This document shows, in pieces, positions 16,582 to 24,995 of a DNA stretch of 58,443 nucleotides (positions within the stretch are counted from its first letter, which is position 1; every line of letters begins with the position of its first letter). The position numbers and the translations under genes are program-made. The notes under the pieces were generated by a model. It saw only the letters and a list, made by a program, of their open reading frames with translations, did not search any database and had not been told where the DNA came from. This DNA comes from Planctomycetota bacterium (GTDB lineage Bacteria; Planctomycetota; Planctomycetia; Gemmatales; Gemmataceae), in assembly GCA_021413735.1 (NCBI GenBank), contig JAIOPV010000120.1, forward strand, positions 1 through 58,443, read 5' to 3'.

Positions 16582-17044
16582 CGAGTGAATCGACGAAGCC
16601 GAGTTCGGCGTGTCGGAATGCGCCAGGCAACCGACCAACCACCGAAAAGCCGCACGCTTCCCAGACTCGCACCGCAGCCACGTTCGTCGCCACAACGAAG
16701 TTGAATTGCATGGCGGAGTATCCGAGTTGTCGAGTTGTGTCGAGCGAGTGTTCGCACATCGTGCGAGCAAGCCCGCGACCGCGAAACGACGGCGACACCA
16801 TGTAGCCGGCGTTCGCAACGTGACTTCCCCTGCCAGCGGCGTTCGGTCGGACGTAGTACGTGCCCGCGAACTGCTCATCAAGTTCCGCGATGTAGCACAC
16901 AGTGGGCGCATCGAACCACAGTCGGCGGGCGATATCTTCGGTGGTGGATTCGTCGTAAGCGAACACGTCGCCGCTTGCCGCGACGAGGCGAAACAACTCC
17001 CAGACATGCGGCCAATCGGCATCGGTTGCAGAACGGATGAGCAT
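16562..17044 (-). CDS. GNAT family N-acetyltransferase
   Basis: A 160-residue single-domain acetyltransferase. The start IRSATDADWPHVWELF, the strand VCYIAELDEQFAGTYYVRP, the acetyl-CoA loop SPSFRGRGLARTMCEHSL (V/S-x-x-x-x-R-G-x-G-x type), and the closing NVAAVRVWEACGFSVVGRLPGAF are all family hallmarks. The acceptor substrate cannot be told. It lies 15 bp downstream of the ATP-grasp gene on the same strand, so the two are probably one operon; coupled ligation and acetylation is conceivable. Its 3' end overlaps the DUF6734 gene by 20 bases in opposite orientation. Confidence 0.9.
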   Translation of the reverse strand: MLIRSATDADWPHVWELFRLVAASGDVFAYDESTTEDIARRLWFDAPTVCYIAELDEQFAGTYYVRPNAAGRGSHVANAGYMVSPSFRGRGLARTMCEHSLDTTRQLGYSAMQFNFVVATNVAAVRVWEACGFSVVGRLPGAFRHAELGFVDSLVMFRTL

Positions 17045-17059
17045 GGTCCGGCCTCCTCT

Positions 17060-17803
17060 TCAACTCAGCCCGACAATCTCGCACCAACGGGCTTCGAGCA
17101 TCTCCGCGTAAACCACCGCGTCGAGTCCGTAACATCCGAGTGCGAAGCCATCATTCGCTTCGATGAGGAGCGTTCGGCCGTCGGCAGTCACGCCGAGGTC
17201 GAGGCCATACGCGACTGGCGCGGCGGCGTACTCGGCCACCGCACGGCGAACGGTCACGGCGTCCGGATGGATGAAGCAATCGCCCTTGTAGTGGGCCGCT
17301 TCCACGACCACGCCACGCAGCACAAAGTACCGCCATTCCGAGACGAACACGACCACTTCCGCAGCCTGCAACGGCAACTCGTCATCAAGGTGTTGAACAC
17401 GTTTCAAGTCATCCGGTTTGCTCAACACGAGTCCGGCGAACTCTTTCGCCAACGCGAGCGGCTTCACGAACACTGGCTGGCTCGATCCCGACATGAACTG
17501 CCGGCGAACCTCGCCGAGCGTGGTCGGCCACACTTGCCGCCCTGCGAATGCTGTGAGTGATTCTGGAATGTTCAACGGCAACGGCACCGCGACGCCGAGC
17601 TGCTTTAGCGCGAGTTGCACCGCCACGGTGCCCCCGACGACAAGCGTATCGCGGCTCAACGGCAGGTGTCGCCCGGTGAGTTCGTCCCACTCGAAGAAGT
17701 CGAGCGGATATCCTTTCGCAGAGAAGCCTTTCCACGCGGCATAGCACGCTTCCGAGCCAATCTCGCCACCCGCACGCTTGATGTAAACTCGTTTCAGCTT
17801 CAT
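17060..17803 (-). CDS. ATP-grasp domain protein (DUF4343-like)
   Basis: About 247 residues from ATG 17803, with GGGAG upstream. The C-terminal two thirds have ATP-grasp features: the Lys-bearing strand SQPVFVKPLALAKEFAGLVL, the hinge VFVSEWRYFVLRG, and the metal-binding end LLIEANDGFALGCYGLD. The N-terminal part resembles the short pre-ATP domain of DUF4343-type proteins. Such enzymes form carboxylate-amine bonds through an acyl-phosphate; the substrate here is unknown. It is first in a two-gene unit with a GNAT acetyltransferase and is divergent from a toxin-antitoxin-like pair with an 83-bp gap. Confidence 0.8.
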   Translation of the reverse strand: MKLKRVYIKRAGGEIGSEACYAAWKGFSAKGYPLDFFEWDELTGRHLPLSRDTLVVGGTVAVQLALKQLGVAVPLPLNIPESLTAFAGRQVWPTTLGEVRRQFMSGSSQPVFVKPLALAKEFAGLVLSKPDDLKRVQHLDDELPLQAAEVVVFVSEWRYFVLRGVVVEAAHYKGDCFIHPDAVTVRRAVAEYAAAPVAYGLDLGVTADGRTLLIEANDGFALGCYGLDAVVYAEMLEARWCEIVGLS

Positions 17804-17886
17804 GGGTGTTGGCTCCCGCGTGCTCTCGGTAGTGGTCGCAACCCCACTGTGGTAGAATAGCCACATCCCGCGCTGGAGGTTTTCGT

Positions 17887-18135
17887 ATGGTTATGGTCTA
17901 CGTCGGTGGGAAAGCTGTGAGTTGGGCCGATGCCGAGAAACTTTTCGCCGAAGCAGCTCGCACGCAAGCGGTCGAGTTCCGCGACGGATCGGGGCACGTT
18001 TTCGCCACGAGCGTTCCAAATTCCGCTCCAATTCCCGATTGGGAGGCTGCGATTACGCCGGAAGAAACCGCCCGCCGAATGGCCGGTCCGTTTCTCACCC
18101 TCGCTGAATACCGCAAGCAAACGGGCCAACAATGA
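17887..18135 (+). CDS. Small antitoxin-like protein
   Basis: 82 residues; GGAGG sits 7 bases before ATG 17887 and a TAGAAT hexamer at 17853-17858 may be its -10 box. The protein has no strong motif; the middle alternates strands (AVEFRDGSGHVFATSVP) and the C-terminus is helical and charged (TPEETARRMAGPFLTLAEYRKQTGQ). Its stop codon overlaps the next start by four bases (ATGA), and that gene encodes a RelE/ParE-like small protein, so this one is in the usual antitoxin position. The assignment rests on context, not on recognised homology. Confidence 0.65.
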   Translation: MVMVYVGGKAVSWADAEKLFAEAARTQAVEFRDGSGHVFATSVPNSAPIPDWEAAITPEETARRMAGPFLTLAEYRKQTGQQ

Positions 18136-18392
18136 CGTTTTCCGTCGTCTGGTCGCTGTTCGCCTTGCAAACGGTGACCCGCCTGGAACAACTCGCCGAC
18201 GATCCGAAAAGGATACTTGTGGCGCAAGACCGTATTGACTGGGCCTTGCGTCGAACCCCACGAGACATGGGCGAATCGCGAGATCCTAACTTCCGGATCT
18301 GGTACGAAGACGTTCTCGGGGTCTATTACCGGATCGATGAAAACGCTCTCCGCGTCGAAGTGTTGTATGCCGGACCTGCTCGACGTCGGTGA
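18132..18392 (+). CDS. RelE/ParE-like small protein (possible toxin)
   Basis: 86 residues. The middle IDWALRRTPRDMGESRD followed by RIWYEDVLGVYYRIDENALRVEVLYA is the pattern of the RelE/ParE-like superfamily in planctomycetes: an amphipathic helix ending in P-x-x-x-G-E-S, then paired strands with the R...GVYYRID...V.V turn. The N-terminal helix (TFSVVWSLFALQTVTRLEQLADD) fits as well. Such proteins cleave mRNA on the ribosome or poison gyrase, but the residues present do not say which, and an inactive homolog is possible. Four-base overlap with the preceding gene indicates translational coupling. Confidence 0.7.
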   Translation: MTFSVVWSLFALQTVTRLEQLADDPKRILVAQDRIDWALRRTPRDMGESRDPNFRIWYEDVLGVYYRIDENALRVEVLYAGPARRR

Positions 18393-18408
18393 ACAGGTCG
18401 CGTTTCTC

Positions 18409-18436
18409 TTGGAGAGGCTGCCTTCACTCGTATAAT
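18409..18436 (+). promoter_or_regulatory. Sigma-70-type promoter before rimO
   Basis: TTGGAG (18409-18414), a 16-base spacer and a perfect TATAAT (18431-18436). Transcription would start near 18443, about 36 bases before the rimO ATG at 18479. Confidence 0.6.
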
Positions 18437-18478
18437 GACCGTTCGACTTTCGCCGCACCACCGACGGACCCGCACCGG

Positions 18479-19894
18479 ATGACGACCAAGAGTTTACCAC
18501 TCGCAACGGAATCGTCGGCTCACGCTGACCACACGCACAAAGGCAACTTCGCATTCATTTCGCTGGGGTGCCCGAAGAACCTCGTCGATTCCGAACGTAT
18601 GCTCGGCAAGCTCGCACAAGATGGCTACGCCCTCCAACCCGACGCCGAAGGTGCCGACGTCGTGGTCATCAACACCTGCGGCTTCATCGAACCAGCCCGG
18701 CAGGAATCGCTGTCCGTCATTCGCGAAATGCTTGCTCTGAAGGCTGCTGGCAAGGTCGGCTCCGTGGTCGTCGCTGGCTGCATGGCCGAACGGCAACGCG
18801 ATGTGCTGCTGGAGAACGTGCCCGAAGTCGATCAGATCGTCGGCGTGTTCGGTCGCGAAGAAATCGCCGCGGTCGTCAATCGTGCGACGCATCGGCAACC
18901 ACAACTCGCTGACGAACAGCGTTCGCTGTTCCGTCCCGCTCCGGTGCGTGCCCTCGAAGATACCTCCCGCCTTCGCATCACGCCGAAGCACTACGCATAC
19001 CTCAAGATCAGCGAAGGCTGCGACCGCCTCTGCACGTACTGCGCGATTCCCAAGATGCGCGGCAAGCACGTCACGAAGCCGATCGAGGAAGTGATCCGCG
19101 AGGCGAACGAACTCGTGGCCGACGGCGTTCGCGAACTCATTATCGTCGCCCAGGACACGACCTACTACGGCATGGATCTCTACGGTCGCACGCGGTTGGT
19201 GGAACTGCTCCGCGAACTCGACAAGGTCGAGGGGTTGGAGTGGATCCGCACGTTGTATGCGTACCCCGAACACATCTCGGACGAGTTGATCGACACGTTC
19301 GCAGGCGCGAAGAAGATCATTCCGTACCTCGACATGCCGTTGCAGCACATCAGCGACCGCGTGCTGAAACGCATGATTCGCCGCGTCGATCGTGCTTCGA
19401 CGGAGAAATTGCTCCACCGTCTGCGGGCGAAGTGGCCGGACCTCGCGATTCGCACCACATTCATCGCGGGATTCCCTGGCGAAACCGACGCGGAGTTCGA
19501 GGAGCTTCGCCAGTTCGTCGCGGACTTCAAATTCGAGCGAATGGGCGTGTTCCCGTACTCGCTGGAGCCCGGCACGCCAGCCGAAAAGCTCGACGACCGC
19601 ATCCCCGAAGATGTGAAGGCGGCGCGGGTGGCAGCGATCATGGAAGTGCAGCAGCAGGTTGCGTTCGGCTGGGCTGCGGCACAGGTCGGCAAGGAACATC
19701 CCGTCATCATCGACGGTCCGGACCCGGAGTTCGCGGGGCACGCTCGCGGTCGCACGACCGCCGACACCCCCGACATAGACTGTGCCGTGCGAGTGAAGGG
19801 CAAGAACCTGCGTCCCGGTGACTTCGTTCGCGTGAAGGTGACCGCCGCCGACGGCTACGATCTCGCGGGCCGTGCCATCGGTCAACCGTGGTAA
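18479..19894 (+). CDS. rimO: Ribosomal protein S12 methylthiotransferase
   Basis: A 471-residue radical-SAM enzyme that adds a methylthio group to the conserved aspartate of ribosomal protein S12. The N-terminal MTTase domain has its three cluster cysteines: SLGCPKN (Cys31), INTCGFI (Cys67) and AGCMAE (Cys101). The radical-SAM motif is CDRLCTYCAIPKMRG (Cys181, Cys185, Cys188). The string GCPKNLVDSE is characteristic of RimO as opposed to MiaB. A TRAM domain closes the protein (ends ADGYDLAGRAIGQP). The start is ATG 18479, just after a strong promoter; an upstream reading from 18389 would cross that promoter. Length is slightly above the usual 440 because of a 20-residue N-terminal extension. 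Confidence 0.93.
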   Translation: MTTKSLPLATESSAHADHTHKGNFAFISLGCPKNLVDSERMLGKLAQDGYALQPDAEGADVVVINTCGFIEPARQESLSVIREMLALKAAGKVGSVVVAGCMAERQRDVLLENVPEVDQIVGVFGREEIAAVVNRATHRQPQLADEQRSLFRPAPVRALEDTSRLRITPKHYAYLKISEGCDRLCTYCAIPKMRGKHVTKPIEEVIREANELVADGVRELIIVAQDTTYYGMDLYGRTRLVELLRELDKVEGLEWIRTLYAYPEHISDELIDTFAGAKKIIPYLDMPLQHISDRVLKRMIRRVDRASTEKLLHRLRAKWPDLAIRTTFIAGFPGETDAEFEELRQFVADFKFERMGVFPYSLEPGTPAEKLDDRIPEDVKAARVAAIMEVQQQVAFGWAAAQVGKEHPVIIDGPDPEFAGHARGRTTADTPDIDCAVRVKGKNLRPGDFVRVKVTAADGYDLAGRAIGQPW

Positions 19895-20064
19895 CTTCTC
19901 TTCGGCGCGAACCCGCTCGCGCTGTCTGGCTCTCTCTTCACTCGTAACATGCTTGTGACGCTCAGGGAGGTTCCGGCTGTATGACCGGGTGCCACGGGCG
20001 TCGGCGGACGAGCCTATTTCGGCTCTGCGAAATCGGGCGAGTCTCAAAGCAAGGATCTCATCAC

Positions 20065-21945
20065 ATGGCAACCGAAGCCGAACTCAAGGCCGCTGGCGAC
20101 AAGTACATCCCCAAAGACTACGACCCCACCCTCTACAAGCTCCGGCACTCCCTCGCGCACGTTCTGGCGCAGGCCGTCGTCGAGAAATTCCCGCAGGCGA
20201 AGCCGACAATCGGGCCGCCGATCGAGTACGGCTTCTACTACGACTTCGACCTCGACGTGAACCCCACCGACGGCGACCTCGAATGGATCTCCAACCGGAT
20301 GAAGCAAATCATCAAGGGGAAGTACCCGTTCAAGGTGCGGGAGATTAGCGCCGATGAGGGTCGCGAACTCTTCAAGGACAACCCATACAAGGTCGAACTC
20401 ATCGACGGCTTAACCAAGGGCAAGGACGAGTACGGCAACGAGGCCGCGACCAATCCGACGATCACCGTTTACCAGCAGGACACGTTCACCGATTTGTGTC
20501 GCGGGCCGCACGTCGAAACTACCGGCAACCTCGATGGCAAAGGCTTCAAGATCACTCAGGTGACCGGCTCATACTGGCGCGGCGACAGCAAGAACAAGAT
20601 GCTGAAACGCTTCCACGCGACCGCATGGGCCAACGCCGACGACCTGAAAGCCCACCTCGCACGCGTTGAGGAAGCCGCGAAGCGAGACCACCGCAAGATC
20701 GGTCGCGAACTCGACCTGTTCTCCAACGAACAAGTCTTCGGTGCCGGCTTCCCGATGTTGCTGCCGAAGGGGGCGACCGTTCGCCGGTTGCTGGAAGCGT
20801 TCATCACCGATTACGAACGCAAGGCGGGCTACCTGCACGTCTACACCCCGGACGCGGCGAAGGTGGAGCTGTACAAGATTTCCGGCCACTGGGAGCACTA
20901 CAAGGACAGCATGTTCCCGCAGATGGACATGGGGGAGAGCGGAAACGAAAACGAGGACGAAAACCTCGTGTTACGGCCGATGTGCTGCCCACACCACATT
21001 CAGGTGTTCAAGTCGAAGCCGCGGAGCTATCGCGACCTGCCGATCCGTATTGCCGAACTCGGCAAGATGTATCGCTATGAGCGGTCCGGTGTGGTCGGCG
21101 GGTTGAGTCGCGTTCGCTGCATGACTCTGAACGACGCGCACTTGTTCGTGCGCCCAGATCAGATCAAGGGCGAAATCGCGGGCGTGCTGTCGTTGATGAA
21201 GAAGGCTTACGCCGACCTCGGCATCACCGAGTACCGGTTCCGCCTCTCCAAGAATGATGACCCCGCAACTCCGCTGCCCCCCGAGACGAAAAGCAAATAC
21301 GCCGATGACCCGGAGATGTGGGAGAGCAGCATTCGGATTCTACGGGAAGCACTCGTGGAATCGGGTTTGCCGTTTTTCGAAGCGTGGAACGAGGCCGCAT
21401 TCTACGGGCCGAAGGTCGACGTGCAGGTCAAGGACACGATGGGCCGCGAGGAAACTCTCTCGACCATCCAACTCGACCAACACTTGCCGAAGCAGTTCAA
21501 GCTCGAGTTCAAGGACTCGGACGATACCCCGAAGCGGCCCGTGATGATTCACCGCGGCGTGATTAGCACAATGGAACGCATGATGTCGTACCTGATCGAG
21601 CTGTACGCGGGGGCGTTCCCGGTGTGGCTCGCACCCGTGCAGGTCGCGATCGTGCCCATCGCGGATCGACACTTCGAGTTCGCTCAGAAGCTCGGCGACT
21701 CGCTGCTTGAACAGGATTACCGCGTTGACGTCGATCTCGGCGACAAGCGAATGCAAGCGAAGATTCGCGATGCTCAGTTGCAGAAGGTGCCGTATGTGCT
21801 GGTCGTCGGCGACAAGGAAATGGAAGCGAACGCGGTAGCGGTACGGCTCCGCAGTGGCGAAGACCTCGGCGCGAAGCCCGTGGCCGAGTTCGTCGCGATG
21901 CTGGAGAAGGTTGTTCGGTCGCGGACGCTGAAATTGGTGCCGTGA
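20065..21945 (+). CDS. thrS: Threonine-tRNA ligase without TGS domain
   Basis: 626 residues from ATG 20065, with AAGGA upstream. The protein charges tRNA-Thr. The editing domain begins almost at once with LRHSLAHVLAQAVVEKFP (HxxxH near 28-32) and includes DTFTDLCRGPHVETTG; the catalytic core has LLPKGATVRRLLE, the zinc and motif 2 region RPMCCPHHIQVF and YRYERSGVVGGLSRVR, motif 3 PVMIHRGVISTMERMMSYLIE, and the anticodon-binding domain VQVAIVPIADRHFEFA. In E. coli the TGS domain occupies about 60 residues before the editing domain; here only about 22 residues precede it, so TGS is absent. An upstream in-frame ATG at 19981 would add 28 residues that do not resemble TGS. Confidence 0.95.
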   Translation: MATEAELKAAGDKYIPKDYDPTLYKLRHSLAHVLAQAVVEKFPQAKPTIGPPIEYGFYYDFDLDVNPTDGDLEWISNRMKQIIKGKYPFKVREISADEGRELFKDNPYKVELIDGLTKGKDEYGNEAATNPTITVYQQDTFTDLCRGPHVETTGNLDGKGFKITQVTGSYWRGDSKNKMLKRFHATAWANADDLKAHLARVEEAAKRDHRKIGRELDLFSNEQVFGAGFPMLLPKGATVRRLLEAFITDYERKAGYLHVYTPDAAKVELYKISGHWEHYKDSMFPQMDMGESGNENEDENLVLRPMCCPHHIQVFKSKPRSYRDLPIRIAELGKMYRYERSGVVGGLSRVRCMTLNDAHLFVRPDQIKGEIAGVLSLMKKAYADLGITEYRFRLSKNDDPATPLPPETKSKYADDPEMWESSIRILREALVESGLPFFEAWNEAAFYGPKVDVQVKDTMGREETLSTIQLDQHLPKQFKLEFKDSDDTPKRPVMIHRGVISTMERMMSYLIELYAGAFPVWLAPVQVAIVPIADRHFEFAQKLGDSLLEQDYRVDVDLGDKRMQAKIRDAQLQKVPYVLVVGDKEMEANAVAVRLRSGEDLGAKPVAEFVAMLEKVVRSRTLKLVP

Positions 21946-21950
21946 TGTTT

Positions 21951-22001
21951 TCGCCGCTTGCGGCGTAGCGCTAACCGGAGTGGCTACGCCGCAAGCGGCG
22001 A
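21951..22001. repeat. Inverted repeat family A, copy 1
   Basis: Perfect 19-base arms (21951-21969 TCGCCGCTTGCGGCGTAGC, and 21983-22001). It lies 5 bp after the thrS stop codon and 8 bp from the stop of the converging ABC ATPase gene, so it can terminate both. Confidence 0.85.
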
Positions 22002-22008
22002 ATACCAC

Positions 22009-23067
22009 CTACGCCGGCTCGCCTTTCGCCTCGCTGTCGGTGAATCCGTGGCCGACCAACTCGATGAACACGTCTTCGAGCGTCGGCTCCACTTTCTTCA
22101 AACTCAGAATGCGACCCCCCGAAGTCACCAGAGACTGCACCACGGTGCCGATCGCCGACTCCTCCAACAACGATACCTTCAGTTCCACCGTCGTCGGCGT
22201 CGTGGATGCCTTCGACTGATGCACCCCCGCCAACTTCTCCAGATGCGACCAGTCATCGGTTGCGCCCGGAGCGAGTGATAGTTCGTAAAGCGGATACTTC
22301 TGCACGCGGCGTTTCAGGTTCGTCGGCGTGTCGCAGGCCAGCACGCGTCCCTGGTCGATGATCGCGAGTCGATCGCACAGTTCATCGGCTTCCGCCATGT
22401 AGTGCGTCGTCAGCAACAGCGTGCGCTCGGGCCGCTCCCGCATCCATTCTTTGATGAACGCACGGATGGCGCGAGCGCTAGTCACGTCGAGGCCAAGCGT
22501 TGGCTCATCGAGAAACAGAATCTTCGGATCGGTGATGAAGCCGCGACAGAAGTTCATCTTCTGCCGCTGTCCCGTCGAGAGATGGCTCACACGGCTCTTC
22601 GCCTTGTCGGTAAGCCCGACGACATCGAGCATCTTGTCGATGCGTTCGTGAGCGAGGGCGGTTGGCACGCCGTAGATGCGAGCGAAGAGCCAGAGGTTTT
22701 CGCGGACGTTCAGAATGCCGTAGCCGGAGGATTCGCCACCCGAAACCATGTTGATGAGCGGGCGAATCTTCGCAGCGTCGGCGGTGACATCGAGATCGTC
22801 GACGAACGCGGTGCCGGTGCTGGGAGCCAGCAGAGTGGTGAGGATCTTGATGAGCGTGGTTTTGCCGGCACCGTTGGGGCCGAGCAAGCCGAAGAGTTCG
22901 CCGGGTCGAACTTCGAGGTTCACGCCGTTGAGCGCGACGAACTCGGTGGGTTCTACAGTTGTGGGCTTCTTGCTCCACCACCAACGCCGCTTACGCGGTT
23001 TGGAATACGTGCGGGTGAGAGCGTCGGTGCGAATTGCGGTTGGTGCAGTCGGTTCCATCTCTGGCAT
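22009..23067 (-). CDS. ABC transporter ATP-binding protein
   Basis: About 352 residues. Walker [10 protein letters not shown], the LSTGQRQKM signature, Walker B ILFLDEPTLGLD and the switch TTHYMAEADELCDR are complete. The N-terminal 30 residues, with WWWSKKPTT, and the C-terminal 90 residues are extensions seen in the ATPases of ABC-2-type drug, polysaccharide or lipid exporters. No permease gene is adjacent, so the partner must be elsewhere. Start: ATG 23067 is reported, but a TATAAT on the minus strand at 23066-23071 lies right over it; if that is a real -10 box, translation would begin at ATG 23058 on an almost leaderless message. Confidence 0.9.
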   Translation of the reverse strand: MPEMEPTAPTAIRTDALTRTYSKPRKRRWWWSKKPTTVEPTEFVALNGVNLEVRPGELFGLLGPNGAGKTTLIKILTTLLAPSTGTAFVDDLDVTADAAKIRPLINMVSGGESSGYGILNVRENLWLFARIYGVPTALAHERIDKMLDVVGLTDKAKSRVSHLSTGQRQKMNFCRGFITDPKILFLDEPTLGLDVTSARAIRAFIKEWMRERPERTLLLTTHYMAEADELCDRLAIIDQGRVLACDTPTNLKRRVQKYPLYELSLAPGATDDWSHLEKLAGVHQSKASTTPTTVELKVSLLEESAIGTVVQSLVTSGGRILSLKKVEPTLEDVFIELVGHGFTDSEAKGEPA

Positions 23068-23100
23068 TATAGGCACGGCATAACCACGAAGCCCAAAGAC

Positions 23101-23119
23101 CCCAGGCCGTTGGCCTGGG
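23101..23119. repeat. Short palindrome, family C
   Basis: CCCAGGCCGTTGGCCTGGG is self-complementary with a 3-base centre. The same sequence occurs twice at 40685-40794. It sits between the ABC ATPase gene and the small lysine-rich protein gene. Confidence 0.7.
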
Positions 23120-23144
23120 TGCTTTATGGGGAAAACCAATCGGC

Positions 23145-23306
23145 TCACTTCTTCTTCGCGGCCTTCTTGGCAGGCTTCTTGGCCTCGGGCTTCTTGGCCT
23201 CGGGCTTCTTGGCCTCGGCAGGCTTGGCGGTCTTCTTGCCGAAGATCGCTTCGTAGCCGTCACCGAACTTGCCGTCTTCAGCCATACCCATGCGAACGAT
23301 GCTCAC
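23145..23306 (-). CDS. Small lysine/alanine-rich basic protein
   Basis: About 53 residues from GTG 23306, chosen because GGAGA lies 7 bases upstream; an ATG reading from 23342 lacks a site. The first 25 residues (start VSIVRMGMAEDGK, then FGDGYEAIFGKK) form a short conserved-looking head; the rest is AKKPEAKKPE-type repeat ending PAKKAAKKK, strongly basic and like histone H1 tails. DNA or RNA binding, or neutralisation of an acidic partner, is possible but unproven. I have the impression of similar short proteins in other planctomycetes; this should be checked by search. Confidence 0.7.
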   Translation of the reverse strand: MSIVRMGMAEDGKFGDGYEAIFGKKTAKPAEAKKPEAKKPEAKKPAKKAAKKK

Positions 23307-23393
23307 GGTTGTCTCCGCGGTGGTGTGATGTTGGTGCCTCACTCGTCAGTGTAAGTCACAACTCGCGGGTTGTCACGGGGAAGGCTGTCTTTG

Positions 23394-23443
23394 TCGCCGC
23401 TTGTGACGTAGCGTGATCACGATCGCTACGCCGCAAGCGGCGA
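23394..23443. repeat. Inverted repeat family A, copy 2
   Basis: The left arm (23394-23413) has two changes against the family A consensus and pairs imperfectly with the right arm (23424-23443), which is canonical. It ends 8 bp before the stop codon of the Gfo/Idh/MocA gene, downstream of that gene on the minus strand. Confidence 0.75.
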
Positions 23444-23450
23444 AGATTGG

Positions 23451-24797
23451 TTATCCAGGGAACTTGTACGGATCGCGATAGTCGTAGCTCAGCAGCTTGT
23501 TCGCTGCGACGCTGTTCGTGAAACGCTCGGCTTTCGCGTCCCATTCGAGGAACGTGCGAGTGCGATGGGCGAGGTTGCCGATGATCGCGGCCGTCGTGCA
23601 ACGATGACCGTACTCCACATCGCAACTCGGCGTCTTGCGTGACTTCACACAATCGAGGAAGTTGCGGGCGTGGTCCGCGTCCTTGATGGGAGCGTCGAGT
23701 TTCTTCGGTTCGATCTGAGCCTTCGCCCCCTCTCGCCAGCCCTTTTCGAGTGCGCGATTCACCGGCGAGCGAGCCGCGAACTCGTTCTGCGTGATGACTT
23801 CTGGCACGACTTCGTAGCCGCCCGTGCGGAAGTAGAGTGTGCCCTTCGTGCCGCGAAACTCGATCTCGCACGGCTTCGCCGCTGGTGGCGCACCTGTCGC
23901 GTTGAACTGCGAGAACGTCACGAGCGTGTCGTTCGGGTAGTGCCAGACCACTTCCATCGTGTCGGGTACTTCGCGGTTGTCGTAGTTCGCGTACTTGCCG
24001 CCAACGGCCACCACCGACAACGGTGCATCGACGCCGAGTGACCTATGAATCTGTGCGAGGTAGTGGACGCCGAAGTTGGTGAGTTGACCGCCGGAGTAAT
24101 CGTAGAACCAGCGGAAGCGGTAGAAGCTGCGGTTCTTGTTGTACTTTCGCAGCGGTGCCGGGCCGGTCCACGCATCCCAGTCGAAGTCCTTCGGAGCGTC
24201 CTCGTCGGCAGGCGAACCAATCCCCTTCGGCCATTCGTTCTGAACGTGGAAGCAGCGAACCGCCGTCACCTTGCCAATGCCGCCACTTCGCACGACCTCG
24301 GCCGCTTCCGCACACATCGGGCTTGAGAGCCGTTGGATGCCACACTGCACGACTCGCTTGTTGTCGCGGCCCGCCTTCACCATCGCGCGGCCCTCGGCCA
24401 CGCAGAGGCTCAACGGCTTCTCGACGTACACATCCTTTTGCGCTTCGCAGGCGTGAATGCATTGCAGGGCGTGCCAGTGGTCGGGGGTACCGATCACGAC
24501 GCCGTCGAGATCCTTGCGGGCGAGCAGTTTCCGATAGTCGCGGAACTGTTCGGGGTTGCCGCCGATCTTCTTCGAGGCGAAGTCGAGGTATGGCTGATAG
24601 ATGTCGCAGATGGCAACAACGTCGGCATCTTTGTGTTCGAGGAACGCGCTGAGAACCTGGTCGCCACGATTGCCGATGCCAATGAAGCCGAGGCGAATGC
24701 GGTCGTTCGCACCGTGGACTCGCTTCGCGGAAATAGCGGTGGCGATTCCGGCAGCGGTGGCAGTTTTCGAGAACTCTCGACGTGTGATGCGGGGCAC
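23451..24797 (-). CDS. Tat-exported Gfo/Idh/MocA family oxidoreductase
   Basis: 448 residues from GTG 24797 (GGAG upstream). A twin-arginine signal (RITRREFSK, then a hydrophobic stretch [12 protein letters not shown]) suggests export of the folded, NAD(P)-bound protein. The Rossmann domain begins with [16 protein letters not shown], continues with [11 protein letters not shown], and includes the family's [16 protein letters not shown] and [10 protein letters not shown] with the catalytic-region Lys. The C-terminal alpha/beta domain has the [18 protein letters not shown] segment. Planctomycetes have many such proteins, presumed to act on sugars; the substrate is not evident. It stands alone on its strand. 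Confidence 0.93.
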   Translation of the reverse strand: MPRITRREFSKTATAAGIATAISAKRVHGANDRIRLGFIGIGNRGDQVLSAFLEHKDADVVAICDIYQPYLDFASKKIGGNPEQFRDYRKLLARKDLDGVVIGTPDHWHALQCIHACEAQKDVYVEKPLSLCVAEGRAMVKAGRDNKRVVQCGIQRLSSPMCAEAAEVVRSGGIGKVTAVRCFHVQNEWPKGIGSPADEDAPKDFDWDAWTGPAPLRKYNKNRSFYRFRWFYDYSGGQLTNFGVHYLAQIHRSLGVDAPLSVVAVGGKYANYDNREVPDTMEVVWHYPNDTLVTFSQFNATGAPPAAKPCEIEFRGTKGTLYFRTGGYEVVPEVITQNEFAARSPVNRALEKGWREGAKAQIEPKKLDAPIKDADHARNFLDCVKSRKTPSCDVEYGHRCTTAAIIGNLAHRTRTFLEWDAKAERFTNSVAANKLLSYDYRDPYKFPG

Positions 24798-24908
24798 GGG
24801 ATACTCCGAGGCGAGGAACAGGGAATGTTCCTGTCAGAGTACCCGATCTGCGACGTGAAAGCATCTCTGGCGAGCGGGCGTCCAACCAAGACTGGTTAAT
24901 CAGTAGAC

Positions 24909-24970
24909 GTCCGAGCCGGAGCGCCAAGCGAGGGTTTTGCTATTTCCTCGCTTGGCGCTCCGGCTCGGAC
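24909..24970. repeat. REP-like palindrome, copy 3 (family D variant)
   Basis: Perfect 25-base arms (24909-24933 and 24946-24970). The core GAGCCGGAGCGCCAAGCGAGG differs from the copies at 11763 and 12430 by compensated changes in both arms, which points to selection for pairing. It sits between the porin-like gene (stop at 24996) and the start region of the oxidoreductase gene. Confidence 0.8.
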
Positions 24971-24995
24971 CAAGAACACCCCAAGACCAAGACAA

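Noticed and set aside
18494-20071. 525-codon minus-strand open frame opposite rimO.
   Set aside because: No protein motifs; rimO on the plus strand has all cluster cysteines and a promoter.
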